Position numbers and translations under genes: made by a program. A DNA stretch of 64,000 nt from Dyella sp. EPa41. Its GTDB lineage: Bacteria; Pseudomonadota; Gammaproteobacteria; Xanthomonadales; Rhodanobacteraceae. The notes below the pieces were generated by a model. The model had not been told where the DNA came from and made no database searches. It was given only the letters and a program-made list of their open reading frames with translations. The stretch is from contig NZ_BCPR01000005.1 of NCBI RefSeq assembly GCF_016586165.1, positions 48,497 through 112,496 of the forward strand, given 5' to 3'. Position 1 is the first letter of the stretch. Each line of letters begins with the position of its first letter. Of the stretch, positions 34,095-43,271 are shown piece after piece.

Positions 34095-34993
34095 TCGGCG
34101 ATCTCCGATGTCTTGATGATTTTGGAAAGCGCCAACTGGGCGATGGCCGCGCACTGCGGCTTGACCAGCTCTTTCTCGTGTCCCGTCGCCGCTTCCTTGC
34201 CCTTCAGGCCGGTAGCAAGCGTCGCGTAGATCGCGCTGGAGGGTGGGCTGGGGCTCATGCCGACGGCGTCCTGATACGCCGTGACAAGCACATCGCGCAG
34301 TCGCGCAACTTCTCCGTCCTCCAGCTTGACGTAGTCACCCGAAAAATAGACGGAGACGTAATGCATCAGGAAGCCCTGCGTTGCGAGCGACAATCGCTTG
34401 CTGAGCACGTAGTCGCCGACTTCTTTCCAGAACTGGGGGCCGGGCAGCGACTTCCACTTGTTGAACTGCTCGCGCGCGGCAACGCGGGCGTCGTAGTCGG
34501 GGTCGTCGGGGCGGGTCGGTCGCAGCGCGAAGCCGGCCAGGATGTTGGACGCGAGCGACGAAAGCATCGCCACCCCGCCAATTAGCATGCCCCAGAACTG
34601 GGTACGGGCGTACGACTTTTTGCTCTGTTCGCCGTCCTTGCCACCCTTATCCTTGAGCTTCTCGTTTCCTTCCTCTCTTGCACGTTCGATGGCGCGATCC
34701 ATGTCTGCTGCGAAATCGGCGGCCCAGCCGCTGGCGAAAGGGCGCGACTCCACGGCGTCCATGGCCATGGTGCCCGCCAACTCCGATGTGGCCTCCAGGT
34801 CTTTGCTTTTGATGTCGTCCAGCGCGGCCCTGTAGGTGGCATTGGAGCTGGAAGCCTTGTCCGCGCCCATCAGCCGGTTGATGCGTTCGCGTGCGGATCG
34901 TTCCTGCTCCTTGAGTTCCTCTAGGGACAGCGACCGCTCGCGTTCGACATCGTGTTCCATGTCTTTGGATTCATGTTCACCAGAGCCGGGCAT
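34091..34993 (-). CDS. Membrane-anchored partner of the Cry-like protein
   Basis: 300 aa from ATG 34993 (AAGGA upstream). Residues 1-130 are very charged with coiled-coil character (LSLEELKEQERSARERINRL; AIERAREEGNEKLKDKGGKD); one membrane segment at about 133-157 (FWGMLIGGVAMLSSLASNIL); a helical C-terminal half with PGPQFWKEVGDYVLSKRLSL. No known family. Translationally coupled to the toxin-like gene, so it may be a chaperone, second toxin component or immunity factor. The 467-base gap upstream (34994-35460) has no gene. Confidence 0.6.
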   Translation of the reverse strand: MPGSGEHESKDMEHDVERERSLSLEELKEQERSARERINRLMGADKASSSNATYRAALDDIKSKDLEATSELAGTMAMDAVESRPFASGWAADFAADMDRAIERAREEGNEKLKDKGGKDGEQSKKSYARTQFWGMLIGGVAMLSSLASNILAGFALRPTRPDDPDYDARVAAREQFNKWKSLPGPQFWKEVGDYVLSKRLSLATQGFLMHYVSVYFSGDYVKLEDGEVARLRDVLVTAYQDAVGMSPSPPSSAIYATLATGLKGKEAATGHEKELVKPQCAAIAQLALSKIIKTSEIAE

Positions 34994-35412
34994 ACATAGT
35001 TCCTTATCTTGGTAGGAGGAATGCGTAGGGGTGGTGGCCCAGGATTTCCGCATCGGCGCACGAAGCCGGGCAACAACCAGGCGGCTGAAGATGCCGACGT
35101 TCCGATCCGCCGCTACTGGGCGAAGCGCAGAATTGCTGGACGAGTGAAGGGTAGGCAACTGAAGATCTTCAAGAACTCGGAATAGGTGAACACGGATGAC
35201 GACGTGCCACGTCCACCCACGCGACGTGCCGTCAGCAGCGCAAAGGTAATGCCGAGAACAACTGGAAGAAAAGTCAACACATCACTCCCCTATAGATGTG
35301 GCGCGACCCAGGCGTCGCACAGCGAATTGCCACCTCAACCCTTTCACCTGTAGATAATCTCCCATACGCACCGGACTTGAATGGCTGTCACAAAGGTCCG
35401 CCTGGGGTTGCG

Positions 35413-35447
35413 GTTTCAGCCGGTCGATGCAACGGATGAAACCGCAG
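35413..35447. repeat. Solo IS30-end-like sequence in a palindrome
   Basis: CGGTTTCAGCCGGTCGATGC and AAC at 35413-35435 match the IS30 end of this window (CGGCCTCAACCGGTCGATGC, AAC) at all but three positions. It is also enclosed by GCGGTTTCA (35412-35420) and its complement TGAAACCGC (35439-35447). No transposase is nearby. Confidence 0.6.
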
Positions 35448-35460
35448 TCGGAAGCGGGCA

Positions 35461-36312
35461 TTACGGATGAGCGCCTGCAGATATCACGCTTTCTATCCAC
35501 GGGATATAGCTTGAGACGCGAACCGCGTTCACGATTTCGCCGTTGAGGCCTTCTACGAATGGGCGATCTGGTGTCCACGCTCTCAAAAATGGATGGTCCT
35601 TTGGATATTTGCTCCAAGAGGCCAAACCCACTAGTTGCCTAGAGCTGCCATCCCCGATGAGCAAGGGACCACCACTGTCGCCGCTTCCTGTGATGCCTTC
35701 GAGCGGCAGGGCGGATGGCGGCGCGTCAAATCGATACCAGACGTAGCGCACGTCGTCACCAACAATCACATTGAAAGCATGTCGAAGCACGGTGCGGTGC
35801 GGGCTTTGGGCATCCTGGCCCTTGATGCCGTTGCCCGTGGCGCCCTTGCCTACAAGCTCGGCGGTCATGCCCACTTCCTTGTTCCCGCGATAGAGAGGAA
35901 CAGGGGTTACATCCGTGACCGGTGACGCGAGTTCGATCAACGCAATGTCATCAGATGAGTCGAGAAATGCGTGCACCTTCGATAGATCGCCGGATGCCAG
36001 CGCCACCTTGATCAGCTGATCGGGTACTTTCTTGTAGCCGGGATGCATGATGACGCGTTTGATCTTGTGCGCCATACCGCCAATGGATACGTCATCGTCC
36101 ATGCCTTCCATTTGCATTGGCGCCGCGTGAGCTGCGGTTACGACCCACTGAGGTGCAATCAGCACGCCATGCCCCTCGCCCGGCATGTCTACCAGCGCGG
36201 GGAATGCAGACGCCGGAACTCGATATTTGACATCATCAACGTCTGCCCGGATGACAACAGCTCCGACAGCGGTTGATACGGTAAACAGGCAGTAAGCGAA
36301 ACTCCATTTCAT
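35461..36312 (-). CDS. Trypsin-like serine protease, secreted
   Basis: 283 aa from ATG 36312 (GAGGA upstream), opening with a signal sequence MKWSFAYCLFTVSTAVGAVV. Chymotrypsin-fold triad: H62 in VVTAAHA, Asp in SSDDIALIEL (about 122), S213 in GSGDSGGPLL. The S1 region GDSGGP and following SRQLVGLASW are standard. Probably a periplasmic or secreted endopeptidase; specificity is not obvious. Divergent neighbours are unrelated. It follows the Cry-like operon on the same strand but more than 400 bases away, so a link is speculative. Confidence 0.88.
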   Translation of the reverse strand: MKWSFAYCLFTVSTAVGAVVIRADVDDVKYRVPASAFPALVDMPGEGHGVLIAPQWVVTAAHAAPMQMEGMDDDVSIGGMAHKIKRVIMHPGYKKVPDQLIKVALASGDLSKVHAFLDSSDDIALIELASPVTDVTPVPLYRGNKEVGMTAELVGKGATGNGIKGQDAQSPHRTVLRHAFNVIVGDDVRYVWYRFDAPPSALPLEGITGSGDSGGPLLIGDGSSRQLVGLASWSKYPKDHPFLRAWTPDRPFVEGLNGEIVNAVRVSSYIPWIESVISAGAHP

Positions 36313-36393
36313 TTGATCATCCTCGGGCCTTGATGGGTGGGTAACTGAGCCTACGGTGCAATGCCGGCTTTGGGTCGCAAGCGGACGATCCAA

Positions 36394-36651
36394 TTACTGG
36401 TCAGTTGACTCGCCTTCGCCCATGGCCCGGCTGCCCAGGCTCAGGTTGTCTGGCTCGTCCGGCTGTTGAATCTGAAACGTGATCTGGCCGATTCCGCCCG
36501 TGCCGACAAAGTCGCTGGTGGCATGGAAGTGCTGATCCGGGTTGGCCTTGATCATTTGCAGCAAGGCAATGAGGTGGTCTACGTCTGAGGCTGACAGGCT
36601 CACCTCGATCTCCGCCCAACCATTGTTCCAGTCTTCCCATGACGCGCGCAT
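36394..36651 (-). CDS. Imm32-like small protein
   Basis: 85 aa from ATG 36651, preceded by an unusually strong GGGGGAG. The frame continues upstream to 37167 but that part is antisense to the hydrolase fragment and has no ribosome site. The pattern WAEIEVSLSASDVDHLIALL, then HFHATSDFVGTGGIGQITFQ resembles immunity protein family Imm32 (HFHL...G...L-F). If so it would protect against a polymorphic toxin, none of which is visible here. No membrane segment; cytosolic. Confidence 0.6.
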   Translation of the reverse strand: MRASWEDWNNGWAEIEVSLSASDVDHLIALLQMIKANPDQHFHATSDFVGTGGIGQITFQIQQPDEPDNLSLGSRAMGEGESTDQ

Positions 36652-36750
36652 CGCACGCTCCCCCTGTGGTCGATCCAAGCCTTGCCGAAGTCCACCCCGC
36701 AAGCGGACGCCCCGCCTCAAGCCTACACGTTTCCTCGGACCAGGACCCCG

Positions 36751-36912
36751 CTGCACTTGAGCGAATTGTTTCTTCGACGCATCCGGCACGTACCCGTCAG
36801 GAAGGTGATGCTGGACAACGCAGGCCACTATCCCCTGGAGCTTCCGGGGCTCGACCAGATGGTTGAAGCCATTCGCGACTTTCTTGACGATGTCATGCGG
36901 GTGGAAGGGTGA
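36751..36912 (+). pseudogene. Alpha/beta hydrolase, C-terminal fragment
   Basis: About 53 codons ending in the catalytic-His region of an alpha/beta hydrolase: VPVRKVMLDNAGHYPLELPG, LDQMVEAIRDFLDDV. Nothing upstream on this strand carries the nucleophile GxSxG, and the frame starts in unrelated sequence, so this is a relic of a deleted gene within the 36652-36958 gap. Confidence 0.65.
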
Positions 36913-36958
36913 GGTCCTGCCGGCGGTTGTAGGGTTCGCCTGGGACCGGAGCAGACTT

Positions 36959-37240
36959 TTACGCTTCTTCTTCCTGCTCCCATCGATCGAGCGCAGACAG
37001 GAGTTCGGCTGTCTGGGTATCTCTATAGTCCGATGATCTGTAGCGAATATCTGCATCGGACAGGAAGTGCCAGACGACCTCGGGCAAGTTTGTTCCGAGG
37101 CCATGGCTTTGAATGTGTAGCCGAAGCAGCAGAGAGCCACGCTCCATATGCGCCAGTGCTTCCGCACTGGCCGGCTTTTGTGCGGCCAGTTCCCTCAGCA
37201 CTTTCCGGACTTGTCCGGTCGTTTGCGGTTTCACATCCAT
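36959..37240 (-). CDS. Protein of unknown function
   Basis: 93 aa from ATG 37240 with AGGTGA close upstream. Composed of helices (TTGQVRKVLRELAAQKPASA; SLLLRLHIQSHGLGTNLPEV) with a very acidic end (DRWEQEEEA). No family recognised. Lies between the hydrolase relic and a divergent DUF1254 gene. Confidence 0.55.
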   Translation of the reverse strand: MDVKPQTTGQVRKVLRELAAQKPASAEALAHMERGSLLLRLHIQSHGLGTNLPEVVWHFLSDADIRYRSSDYRDTQTAELLSALDRWEQEEEA

Positions 37241-37400
37241 GGCTTCACCTGAAACGCGGCGTGTCCGATATGGGTCGAGAGCGGATGCGCCCATATACAC
37301 ACCATCTACGTAATTTTACTGTGTGGCGCTCAGTAGTTGTTCCGACGCCCGATGGCCACCGGTGTGCTGGCATAGGGCCCCTCCCCCGCCGAGTAGCCCC

Positions 37401-38849
37401 ATGCGTACCTTGCTGAAGATCATGGCCGCTGGAACCGTGAGCGTGGCCTGCGCACTTCCTGCGTGGGCCGCACAGTACACGTTCAAGGGTGGCTATCCGG
37501 ATCCGAAGACCGTGCAGGACGCCTATGACGCCGCGGATCTCAATCGGGCCATCGCGGCTTACAAATTCTTCTATCCCACCGTCTCTGGCGAGGCCATCTT
37601 CGAGGGCAACCTGCAGATCGGCCTGAAGGTGAACAAGGCCTTCGGCACGCTGGACACCAAACCCAAGCATGTGGGCTATACGCTCAACTCGGATACGCCG
37701 TATGCGCCCCTGTTGGTGGATCTCAGCCAGGGGCCGATGACCGTGGAGATTCCTGCGGGCCCGCTGATCGTCGTCGCCATGGATGTGAACCAGCGCTGGG
37801 TCGCCGACATGGGCCTGCCCGGGCCGGATGCCGGCAAAGGTGGCAAGCACCTGCTCCTGCCGCCGGACTACAAGGGAACCATCCCCGACGGATATCACGT
37901 CTGGCACTCCTCTTCGAACTTCCTGCTGGTCGGCATACGGTCATTGCCCGTGGGTGGCGACGTGCCGGCCGCCATCGCACGCATCAAGACGGTGAAGTTG
38001 CGCCCGCTCAATCCACCCGCCGGCTGGACAGACCCCACCTGGGCCGACCTTACGCCCAAGCCTCAGGACACCACGCCGCTGAAGTGGGAAGACAACCTCA
38101 CCTATTGGGAGGTGCTGGCGAAGGTGGTCGAGCGCGAGCCTGCGTTCGATGGCTACCGCAATTTCTATGGCGAGCTGGCCGCGCTGGGCATCGCCAAGGG
38201 CAAGCCGTTCCATCCGGACGAACGCATGAAGCGTATCCTCACCGAGGCCGCCAAGGAGGCCAATGCGCAGATGCGCGTGCAGTCGTTCGCCGATCGCCGC
38301 TCGGATCGCGTCGTGTGGCCCGACCGCAAGTGGGAATGGGCCGGCCTCATCTCCGACAACGGCAATTTCGATGCGCCGTCGTACACCGACCTGGAGGCGC
38401 GCGACCTCTGGTTCTACCAGGCCATCGGGGCCTCGCCCGCGATGTTCCGCCGTGGCGCGGGCGCCGGCTCGGTCTACTGGCTTGGCCTGCGCGACAACAC
38501 CGGCGCGTATCTCGATGGCGGCAAGTCCTACAAGTTGAGCGTGCCGCTGCCCGTGCCCGACAAGCTGTTCTGGTCGGTGACGGTCTACGACGCCGAAACG
38601 CGCAGCCAGGTGATCACCGACCAGGGCAAGGCCGCGTTGCGCTCGTTGTTCGAACTGAAGGACACCGCATCGGCGACAAGTGGCACCGCCGATCTCTACT
38701 TTGGCCCGACCGCCCCCAAGGGACATGAAGGCCAGTGGATCAAGACCATCCCAGGCAAGGGCTGGTTCGTCTACTTCCGCGTCTACGGGCCCGAACAGGC
38801 GGCTTTCGACGGAAGCTGGAAACCCGCGGATTTCCAGGAGATCCATTGA
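37401..38849 (+). CDS. DUF1254/DUF1214 secreted protein
   Basis: 482 aa with a signal peptide (MRTLLKIMAAGTVSVACALPAWA). N-terminal DUF1254 domain (LNSDTPYAPLLVDLSQGPMT, VEIPAG, VDLGLPGPD-like region VADMGLPGPDAGKGGKHLLL) and C-terminal DUF1214 (NTGAYLDGGKSYKLSVPLPV, FWSVTVYDAETRSQV, DLYFGPTAPKGHEGQWIKTI). Family function is unknown; members are periplasmic and often occur in tandem. It is followed 84 bases later by a second copy, so they are likely co-transcribed. Confidence 0.88.
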   Translation: MRTLLKIMAAGTVSVACALPAWAAQYTFKGGYPDPKTVQDAYDAADLNRAIAAYKFFYPTVSGEAIFEGNLQIGLKVNKAFGTLDTKPKHVGYTLNSDTPYAPLLVDLSQGPMTVEIPAGPLIVVAMDVNQRWVADMGLPGPDAGKGGKHLLLPPDYKGTIPDGYHVWHSSSNFLLVGIRSLPVGGDVPAAIARIKTVKLRPLNPPAGWTDPTWADLTPKPQDTTPLKWEDNLTYWEVLAKVVEREPAFDGYRNFYGELAALGIAKGKPFHPDERMKRILTEAAKEANAQMRVQSFADRRSDRVVWPDRKWEWAGLISDNGNFDAPSYTDLEARDLWFYQAIGASPAMFRRGAGAGSVYWLGLRDNTGAYLDGGKSYKLSVPLPVPDKLFWSVTVYDAETRSQVITDQGKAALRSLFELKDTASATSGTADLYFGPTAPKGHEGQWIKTIPGKGWFVYFRVYGPEQAAFDGSWKPADFQEIH

Positions 38850-38933
38850 CCGTCGGCACATGACGTTCGCGAACGTCATGCTGCCCACGCACGCCCCATG
38901 GCAGACGGCAACCTTCGAGGGGACAGACCACCC

Positions 38934-40334
38934 ATGCGCACCTTGCTCACCCTGATGATCGGACTCTCCCTCGCCGGCATGGCGCAGGCAGCCACGCCCA
39001 GCCAGGCGAACGAAACACTGCTGCAAAGTCGCGCCGCCCAAGCCACCATCTGGGGCATGCCCGCGGTGAACTACGACCTGATGCGGCAGCAGATGCTGAC
39101 CAAGACGGCGGGCAAGGAAAACCAGGTCATCTATTGGGGGCGTCCGCTGGATTGGCACAACCAGACGCTGACACCCAATCCGGACACCATCTATTTCATG
39201 ACCTTCCTCAACACCAAGGAGGCAGGGCCGATGGTGGTGGAGATTCCTCCCGCCGATGCCTCGGGCTCTCTCAACGCCAATATCGTCAACATCTGGCAAG
39301 CACCGCTGGAGGACGCCGGCCTGCTCGGCGTCGACAAGGGCAAAGGCATCAAGCTGCTGATCGTGCCGCCGGGACAAAAGGGCCCGTGGCCGGCAGGCTA
39401 TGAGGTGCTTGAGCCCGGCACGCTCGGCAGCTATGCGCTCTTCCGGTCGAACATGAAAAGCCACGCACCGGCGGATGTGGCGCGGTCGATCGCCTATGCG
39501 AAGCGCGTGAAGGTGTATCCGCTTTCAAAAGCGGTCCATCCGCCGGAAACCGTCTTCGTTGATGTGCAGAACGTGGAATTCGATTCCACCATCCGCTATG
39601 ACGATTCGTTCTTCGACAATCTCAATCGTGTCGTCCAGTTCGACCCGTGGCTTGACCGCGATCGCGTGATGATCGACCAGCTGCGTTCGCTGGGCATCGA
39701 GAAGGGAAAACCATACGCGCCCTCGGCGGAAACGCGCCTGGCCATGACTGCCGGTGTTCATGATGCACAGGAGTACCTGGCCGCCAAATACGACGCTGGC
39801 TTTCCCCCGTTCTACGAAGGCACCCATTGGACGATGCCGGCTGACCCTGCGTTGATCAAGGAGGCCCAGGCGGGCTTCAGCGACCCGGATGCCTATCCGG
39901 TGGATGCACGGGGCCTCAGCTATTCCTATGCCTACATCGGGCTCAAGCGCCTTGGCGCGGGGCAGTTCTACATGATCAACATCAAGGACAAGCAGGGCAC
40001 CAGCTACGACGGTTCGAAAACCTACCGTCTGCACGTGCCCGCCAACGTTCCCGTCGAGCAGTATTGGTCGGTGACCGCGTACGACCGCGAGACACACGCG
40101 CTCATCAAACACATGGATCGAGCCAGCCGCGCCTCGAACAGCGCCGAGATCCAGAAGAACGCCGACGGCTCCATCGATATCTATTTCGGCCCCAAGGCTC
40201 CGGCCGGCAAGGAGTCCAACTGGATTCCCACCGATCCGCAGCGCCGGTTCGAACTGATGTTCCGCGCCTACGGCCCGACAAAAGCCTTCTTTGAAAAGCA
40301 ATGGCGGCTACCGGATGTGGAGCGGGAGTCGTAG
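38934..40334 (+). CDS. DUF1254/DUF1214 secreted protein, second copy
   Basis: 466 aa with signal peptide (MRTLLTLMIGLSLAGMAQA). Same two-domain plan as the upstream gene: TPNPDTIYFMTFLNTKEAGP, GLLGVDKGKGIKLLIVPPGQ, then SYDGSKTYRLHVPANVPVEQ, YWSVTAYDRETHALIKHMDR, DIYFGPKAPAGKESNW. The two differ strongly in the middle, so they are old paralogues, not a recent duplication. GAGGGG lies about 12 bases upstream of the ATG. Function unknown. Confidence 0.88.
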   Translation: MRTLLTLMIGLSLAGMAQAATPSQANETLLQSRAAQATIWGMPAVNYDLMRQQMLTKTAGKENQVIYWGRPLDWHNQTLTPNPDTIYFMTFLNTKEAGPMVVEIPPADASGSLNANIVNIWQAPLEDAGLLGVDKGKGIKLLIVPPGQKGPWPAGYEVLEPGTLGSYALFRSNMKSHAPADVARSIAYAKRVKVYPLSKAVHPPETVFVDVQNVEFDSTIRYDDSFFDNLNRVVQFDPWLDRDRVMIDQLRSLGIEKGKPYAPSAETRLAMTAGVHDAQEYLAAKYDAGFPPFYEGTHWTMPADPALIKEAQAGFSDPDAYPVDARGLSYSYAYIGLKRLGAGQFYMINIKDKQGTSYDGSKTYRLHVPANVPVEQYWSVTAYDRETHALIKHMDRASRASNSAEIQKNADGSIDIYFGPKAPAGKESNWIPTDPQRRFELMFRAYGPTKAFFEKQWRLPDVERES

Positions 40335-40590
40335 TCGTCACGATCATGATATGAAATCTAGCGGGGAAAGCATGGATCAGGTTCGCCATAAGACACCAGG
40401 GGCGACACATGAACCAGCCTCTCATCTGAGGAAAACTTCAGGCCAACCCAGCCGACCCACGTGCAGCCGTCCTTTTCGAACGACGATTCATCTCGATCCC
40501 GCTCCATGGATGCAACCTGGCGGGCTACCGTGCGTCTTGCGACGTTCCGGGTTCGACGCCGACCTCGGCTGCCATTCACGCCGGCTCGCC

Positions 40591-41613
40591 TTAAGCCTCC
40601 ATCGCCAGCGTCGCAAACGTCGCCAGCCAATGCTCGCCCATGTAGTCGCCGGCGACATGGGCCAGCGCGCTGTCCAGATGCCGAGCCGCGGCGTCGAGCA
40701 GTCTCGTTCGACGAGCGTCTCCTTCGGGCAGTGCGCAAGCCAGCGCGCGCTGACACCATGCGCGGCTAAGGTTGAGGCCATCAAGGTGAGCGATCTTGCC
40801 GTCGCTGCGGTCGCTGACGGTGGCCGGCTCAAACAGCGTTACCGGTGCGCCTTGCGCGAGCTCGGGAAGGAAGCGCGCGAACCATGGATCAAACTCGGCC
40901 GGGGCGAGTACGTGCCGCATCAATTCCGCCTCCATCAGGGCGGGCGACAGGAACTCATCGCCCGACGGCTCCCACGCCTGGCATGCCACATCATTCAGAT
41001 ACCAGCGCCGCGCCGTATCCATGATGAGCACGGCCAGCGTCTCGCGCTGCGTCGCCCGCGCGAAATCGAGCGCCAATGCGAGCGCGAACGCCGTGTTGAA
41101 GTGCGTGCCAACGCGAATGGGATAGGTGGCCTTGGGCAGGAACGCCTCGAACCAGCCAACGAACACCTCGGTAAGCGGCGCGAAGGTCTTCGCCCAGCCT
41201 GCGGCCTGCGGTACCGTCGTGCCCAGCGCAAGCTGTTCGAACTCGGCGGACAGCGCAAGCAGCCACGCCCAGCCGTAGGGTCGCTCAAAGCCACGCTGGT
41301 GAGGCAACGCCAGGTAGGCGCACTCGCCCTGGACGTTCGCCGCGGTGACGTGTGCGTCGACTACCGCAATGATGCGCCCGGCCTCCGGCAGCGAAGGAAA
41401 TCGCCGCAGCAGGTGCAGCACGAGCCAATAGCCATGCACGCACGAATGCCAGTCGTAGCTGCCATAGAATATCGGATGCAGGGCGCGCGGGCCCTGCACA
41501 TCCTGCGGCCCCGCGAGTACGTGCATGAGCTTGTTCGGGTATTCGCGCGTCAGGTGCGACAACGCAAGCGACGCAAATTTGGATGCCAGCTCTGGCGTCA
41601 GCTGTGGGCCCAT
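40591..41613 (-). CDS. DUF2891 protein
   Basis: 340 aa, no signal peptide. DUF2891 features: PIFYGSYDWHSCVHGYWLVL, HQRGFERPYGWAWLLALSAE, GTHFNTAFALALALDFA and GDEFLSPALMEAELMRHVL. An alpha/alpha-toroid-like fold is suggested by the repeated helical blocks. It is 18 bases after the DUF979 gene; this trio (DUF969, DUF979, DUF2891) recurs in bacteria with 5-oxoproline metabolism. Catalytic role unknown. The 256 bases after it (to the DUF1254 gene) are empty. Confidence 0.87.
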   Translation of the reverse strand: MGPQLTPELASKFASLALSHLTREYPNKLMHVLAGPQDVQGPRALHPIFYGSYDWHSCVHGYWLVLHLLRRFPSLPEAGRIIAVVDAHVTAANVQGECAYLALPHQRGFERPYGWAWLLALSAEFEQLALGTTVPQAAGWAKTFAPLTEVFVGWFEAFLPKATYPIRVGTHFNTAFALALALDFARATQRETLAVLIMDTARRWYLNDVACQAWEPSGDEFLSPALMEAELMRHVLAPAEFDPWFARFLPELAQGAPVTLFEPATVSDRSDGKIAHLDGLNLSRAWCQRALACALPEGDARRTRLLDAAARHLDSALAHVAGDYMGEHWLATFATLAMEA

Positions 41614-41631
41614 CGACTTATCGCCTCTTGG

Positions 41632-42588
41632 TCAATAGCGGGAAACGAACAGGTACAACAGCAGCGTGTTGACCACCAGCAGCAGGCATGCCGTGGGGAT
41701 TTGCGCCTTGATCACGCCGTTCTTGTCCTTCAGTTCCAGCAATGCGGCGGGAACGATATTGAAGTTCGCCGCCATCGGCGTCATCAGCGTGCCGCAAAAG
41801 CCGCTCAACATGCCCAGCGCACCCAGTATCGCCGGATCGCCATGAAACTGGTGCACGATCAAGGGCAGCCCGATGCCTGCCGTCATCACTGGAAACGCCG
41901 CAAACGCGTTGCCCATGACCATGGTGAACAGCGCCATCCCCACGGTATAGGCGACTACAACCGCCAGCAGCGAGTTCACCGGCACCCACGCGGTGATCAA
42001 ACCCGATACCACGCCTCCCACGCCCGCCACGGCAAACAGGGCGCCGAGCGCTGCCAGCATCTGAGGCAGAGTGGCGGCCCAGCCGACCGTGTCCATGGTT
42101 TGGCGCGCATCTCCCAGCGCGTGGACGGGTGAATCGCGAAGCATGGCCAGCGCGACGATGAAGGCAATCACCGTGCCGAGCACCAGCGCGACCAGCGTTA
42201 CATTCTTCGGATCGACCCAGGGCACGTGCGGCAGCACGAATGTACCGACCAGGGTAACGATGGGTATCAACAGTGCGACAAGGAACAGGCGATTGCCGTA
42301 ACGGTTCGCGCCAGCAACGCGGCGGCGCGCGGCCGCATCAACGTCGGCGACAGCCTCGGCCTTGCTGCGCCCCAGCTTGCCCGAGCCGGCGATGAGCGCC
42401 AGCATCAGCGCAAGACAGCCCGTCACGAAATGCGGCACTCGCGAACCGAGCAGAAAGGTCGCCGCGTAGATCGCCCAGAACGCGAAGTTGACGAGGCGCC
42501 GCGGATTCGTTCGATCGGTCAGGTTGAACCAGGCAAACGCGGCGAACATCACGCCTGCGAGCGTGTACAGCGCCTCCAGGCCAATCAT
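41632..42588 (-). CDS. DUF979 membrane protein, putative 5-oxoproline transporter subunit
   Basis: 318 aa from ATG 42588, overlapping the DUF969 stop as ATGA. About nine membrane segments with LGSRVPHFVTGCLALMLALI, NAFAAFPVMTAGIGLPLIVH and LSGFCGTLMTPMAANFNIVP. DUF969 and DUF979 together have been proposed to import 5-oxoproline, a damage product of glutamine and glutamate. No 5-oxoprolinase genes are in the window, so the substrate is by family only. Confidence 0.87.
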   Translation of the reverse strand: MIGLEALYTLAGVMFAAFAWFNLTDRTNPRRLVNFAFWAIYAATFLLGSRVPHFVTGCLALMLALIAGSGKLGRSKAEAVADVDAAARRRVAGANRYGNRLFLVALLIPIVTLVGTFVLPHVPWVDPKNVTLVALVLGTVIAFIVALAMLRDSPVHALGDARQTMDTVGWAATLPQMLAALGALFAVAGVGGVVSGLITAWVPVNSLLAVVVAYTVGMALFTMVMGNAFAAFPVMTAGIGLPLIVHQFHGDPAILGALGMLSGFCGTLMTPMAANFNIVPAALLELKDKNGVIKAQIPTACLLLVVNTLLLYLFVSRY

Positions 42589-43271
42589 CGCGCGGCACCT
42601 GACGCGCAATCCGCAAGGCCTCGCCTCAGGCGGCGGTCGAGCAGCGCCAGTCTCGTGCCATGAATCAGCAAAGCCGCCACCGCGGTCGGGATCGCCCATA
42701 CCGATACCTGTAGCGGTGCCACGGTGATGCCGTTCTGCTCGAGAAAGCCCTTGATCAGCAGGATCGACTGGATGGCGATGAAAATATCCTCGCCGAAGAA
42801 CACGGCGATGTTGTCCACCGCGGCGGCATGCGCGCGAAGTTGCTGCTGTATCGCCTCGGCGAGCTGGCCCTTGCGATTGGCCGCGGCCTCGGCCATTGGC
42901 GCAATCAGCGGTCGCACCATCTGCGCATGGCCACCCAGCGAGGTCAGGCCGAGGGCCGCGGTCATTTGACGGGCGACGAAATACAGCATCAGGACGCGCC
43001 CGGCGGTCGCCGCATGCACGCGCGCGACCAGGTGCCTGGCTTGCTCCTTGAGCCCATTGCGCTCAAGCAAGGCGATCACCGGCAGCGTCAGCCAGATGAG
43101 TCCCATATAACGATTGTCCGCTACCGCCTTGCCGAACGCGCTGACAATGTCTACCGGATCAAGTCCGGCGGCGAGCCCGGTCGCCAGGCCAGCCACCGTT
43201 ACCACGAGCAATGCGTTGAAGCGCAATGCAAAACCGATCACTACAATCGGCACCCCAATCAGTACCCACAT
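42585..43271 (-). CDS. DUF969 membrane protein, putative 5-oxoproline transporter subunit
   Basis: 228 aa, GGGGAAAG ribosome site. Several membrane segments with AGLATGLAAGLDPVDIVSAF, NRYMGLIWLTLPVIALLERN, GLTSLGGHAQMVRPLIAPMA and the C-terminal NIAVFFGEDIFIAIQSILLI. First gene of the DUF969-DUF979-DUF2891 operon. Acts with the coupled DUF979 subunit in the inner membrane. Confidence 0.87.
   Translation of the reverse strand: MWVLIGVPIVVIGFALRFNALLVVTVAGLATGLAAGLDPVDIVSAFGKAVADNRYMGLIWLTLPVIALLERNGLKEQARHLVARVHAATAGRVLMLYFVARQMTAALGLTSLGGHAQMVRPLIAPMAEAAANRKGQLAEAIQQQLRAHAAAVDNIAVFFGEDIFIAIQSILLIKGFLEQNGITVAPLQVSVWAIPTAVAALLIHGTRLALLDRRLRRGLADCASGAAR

Noticed and set aside
40291..42132. 613-aa plus-strand open frame
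   Set aside because: Antisense shadow of DUF2891 and DUF979 genes.
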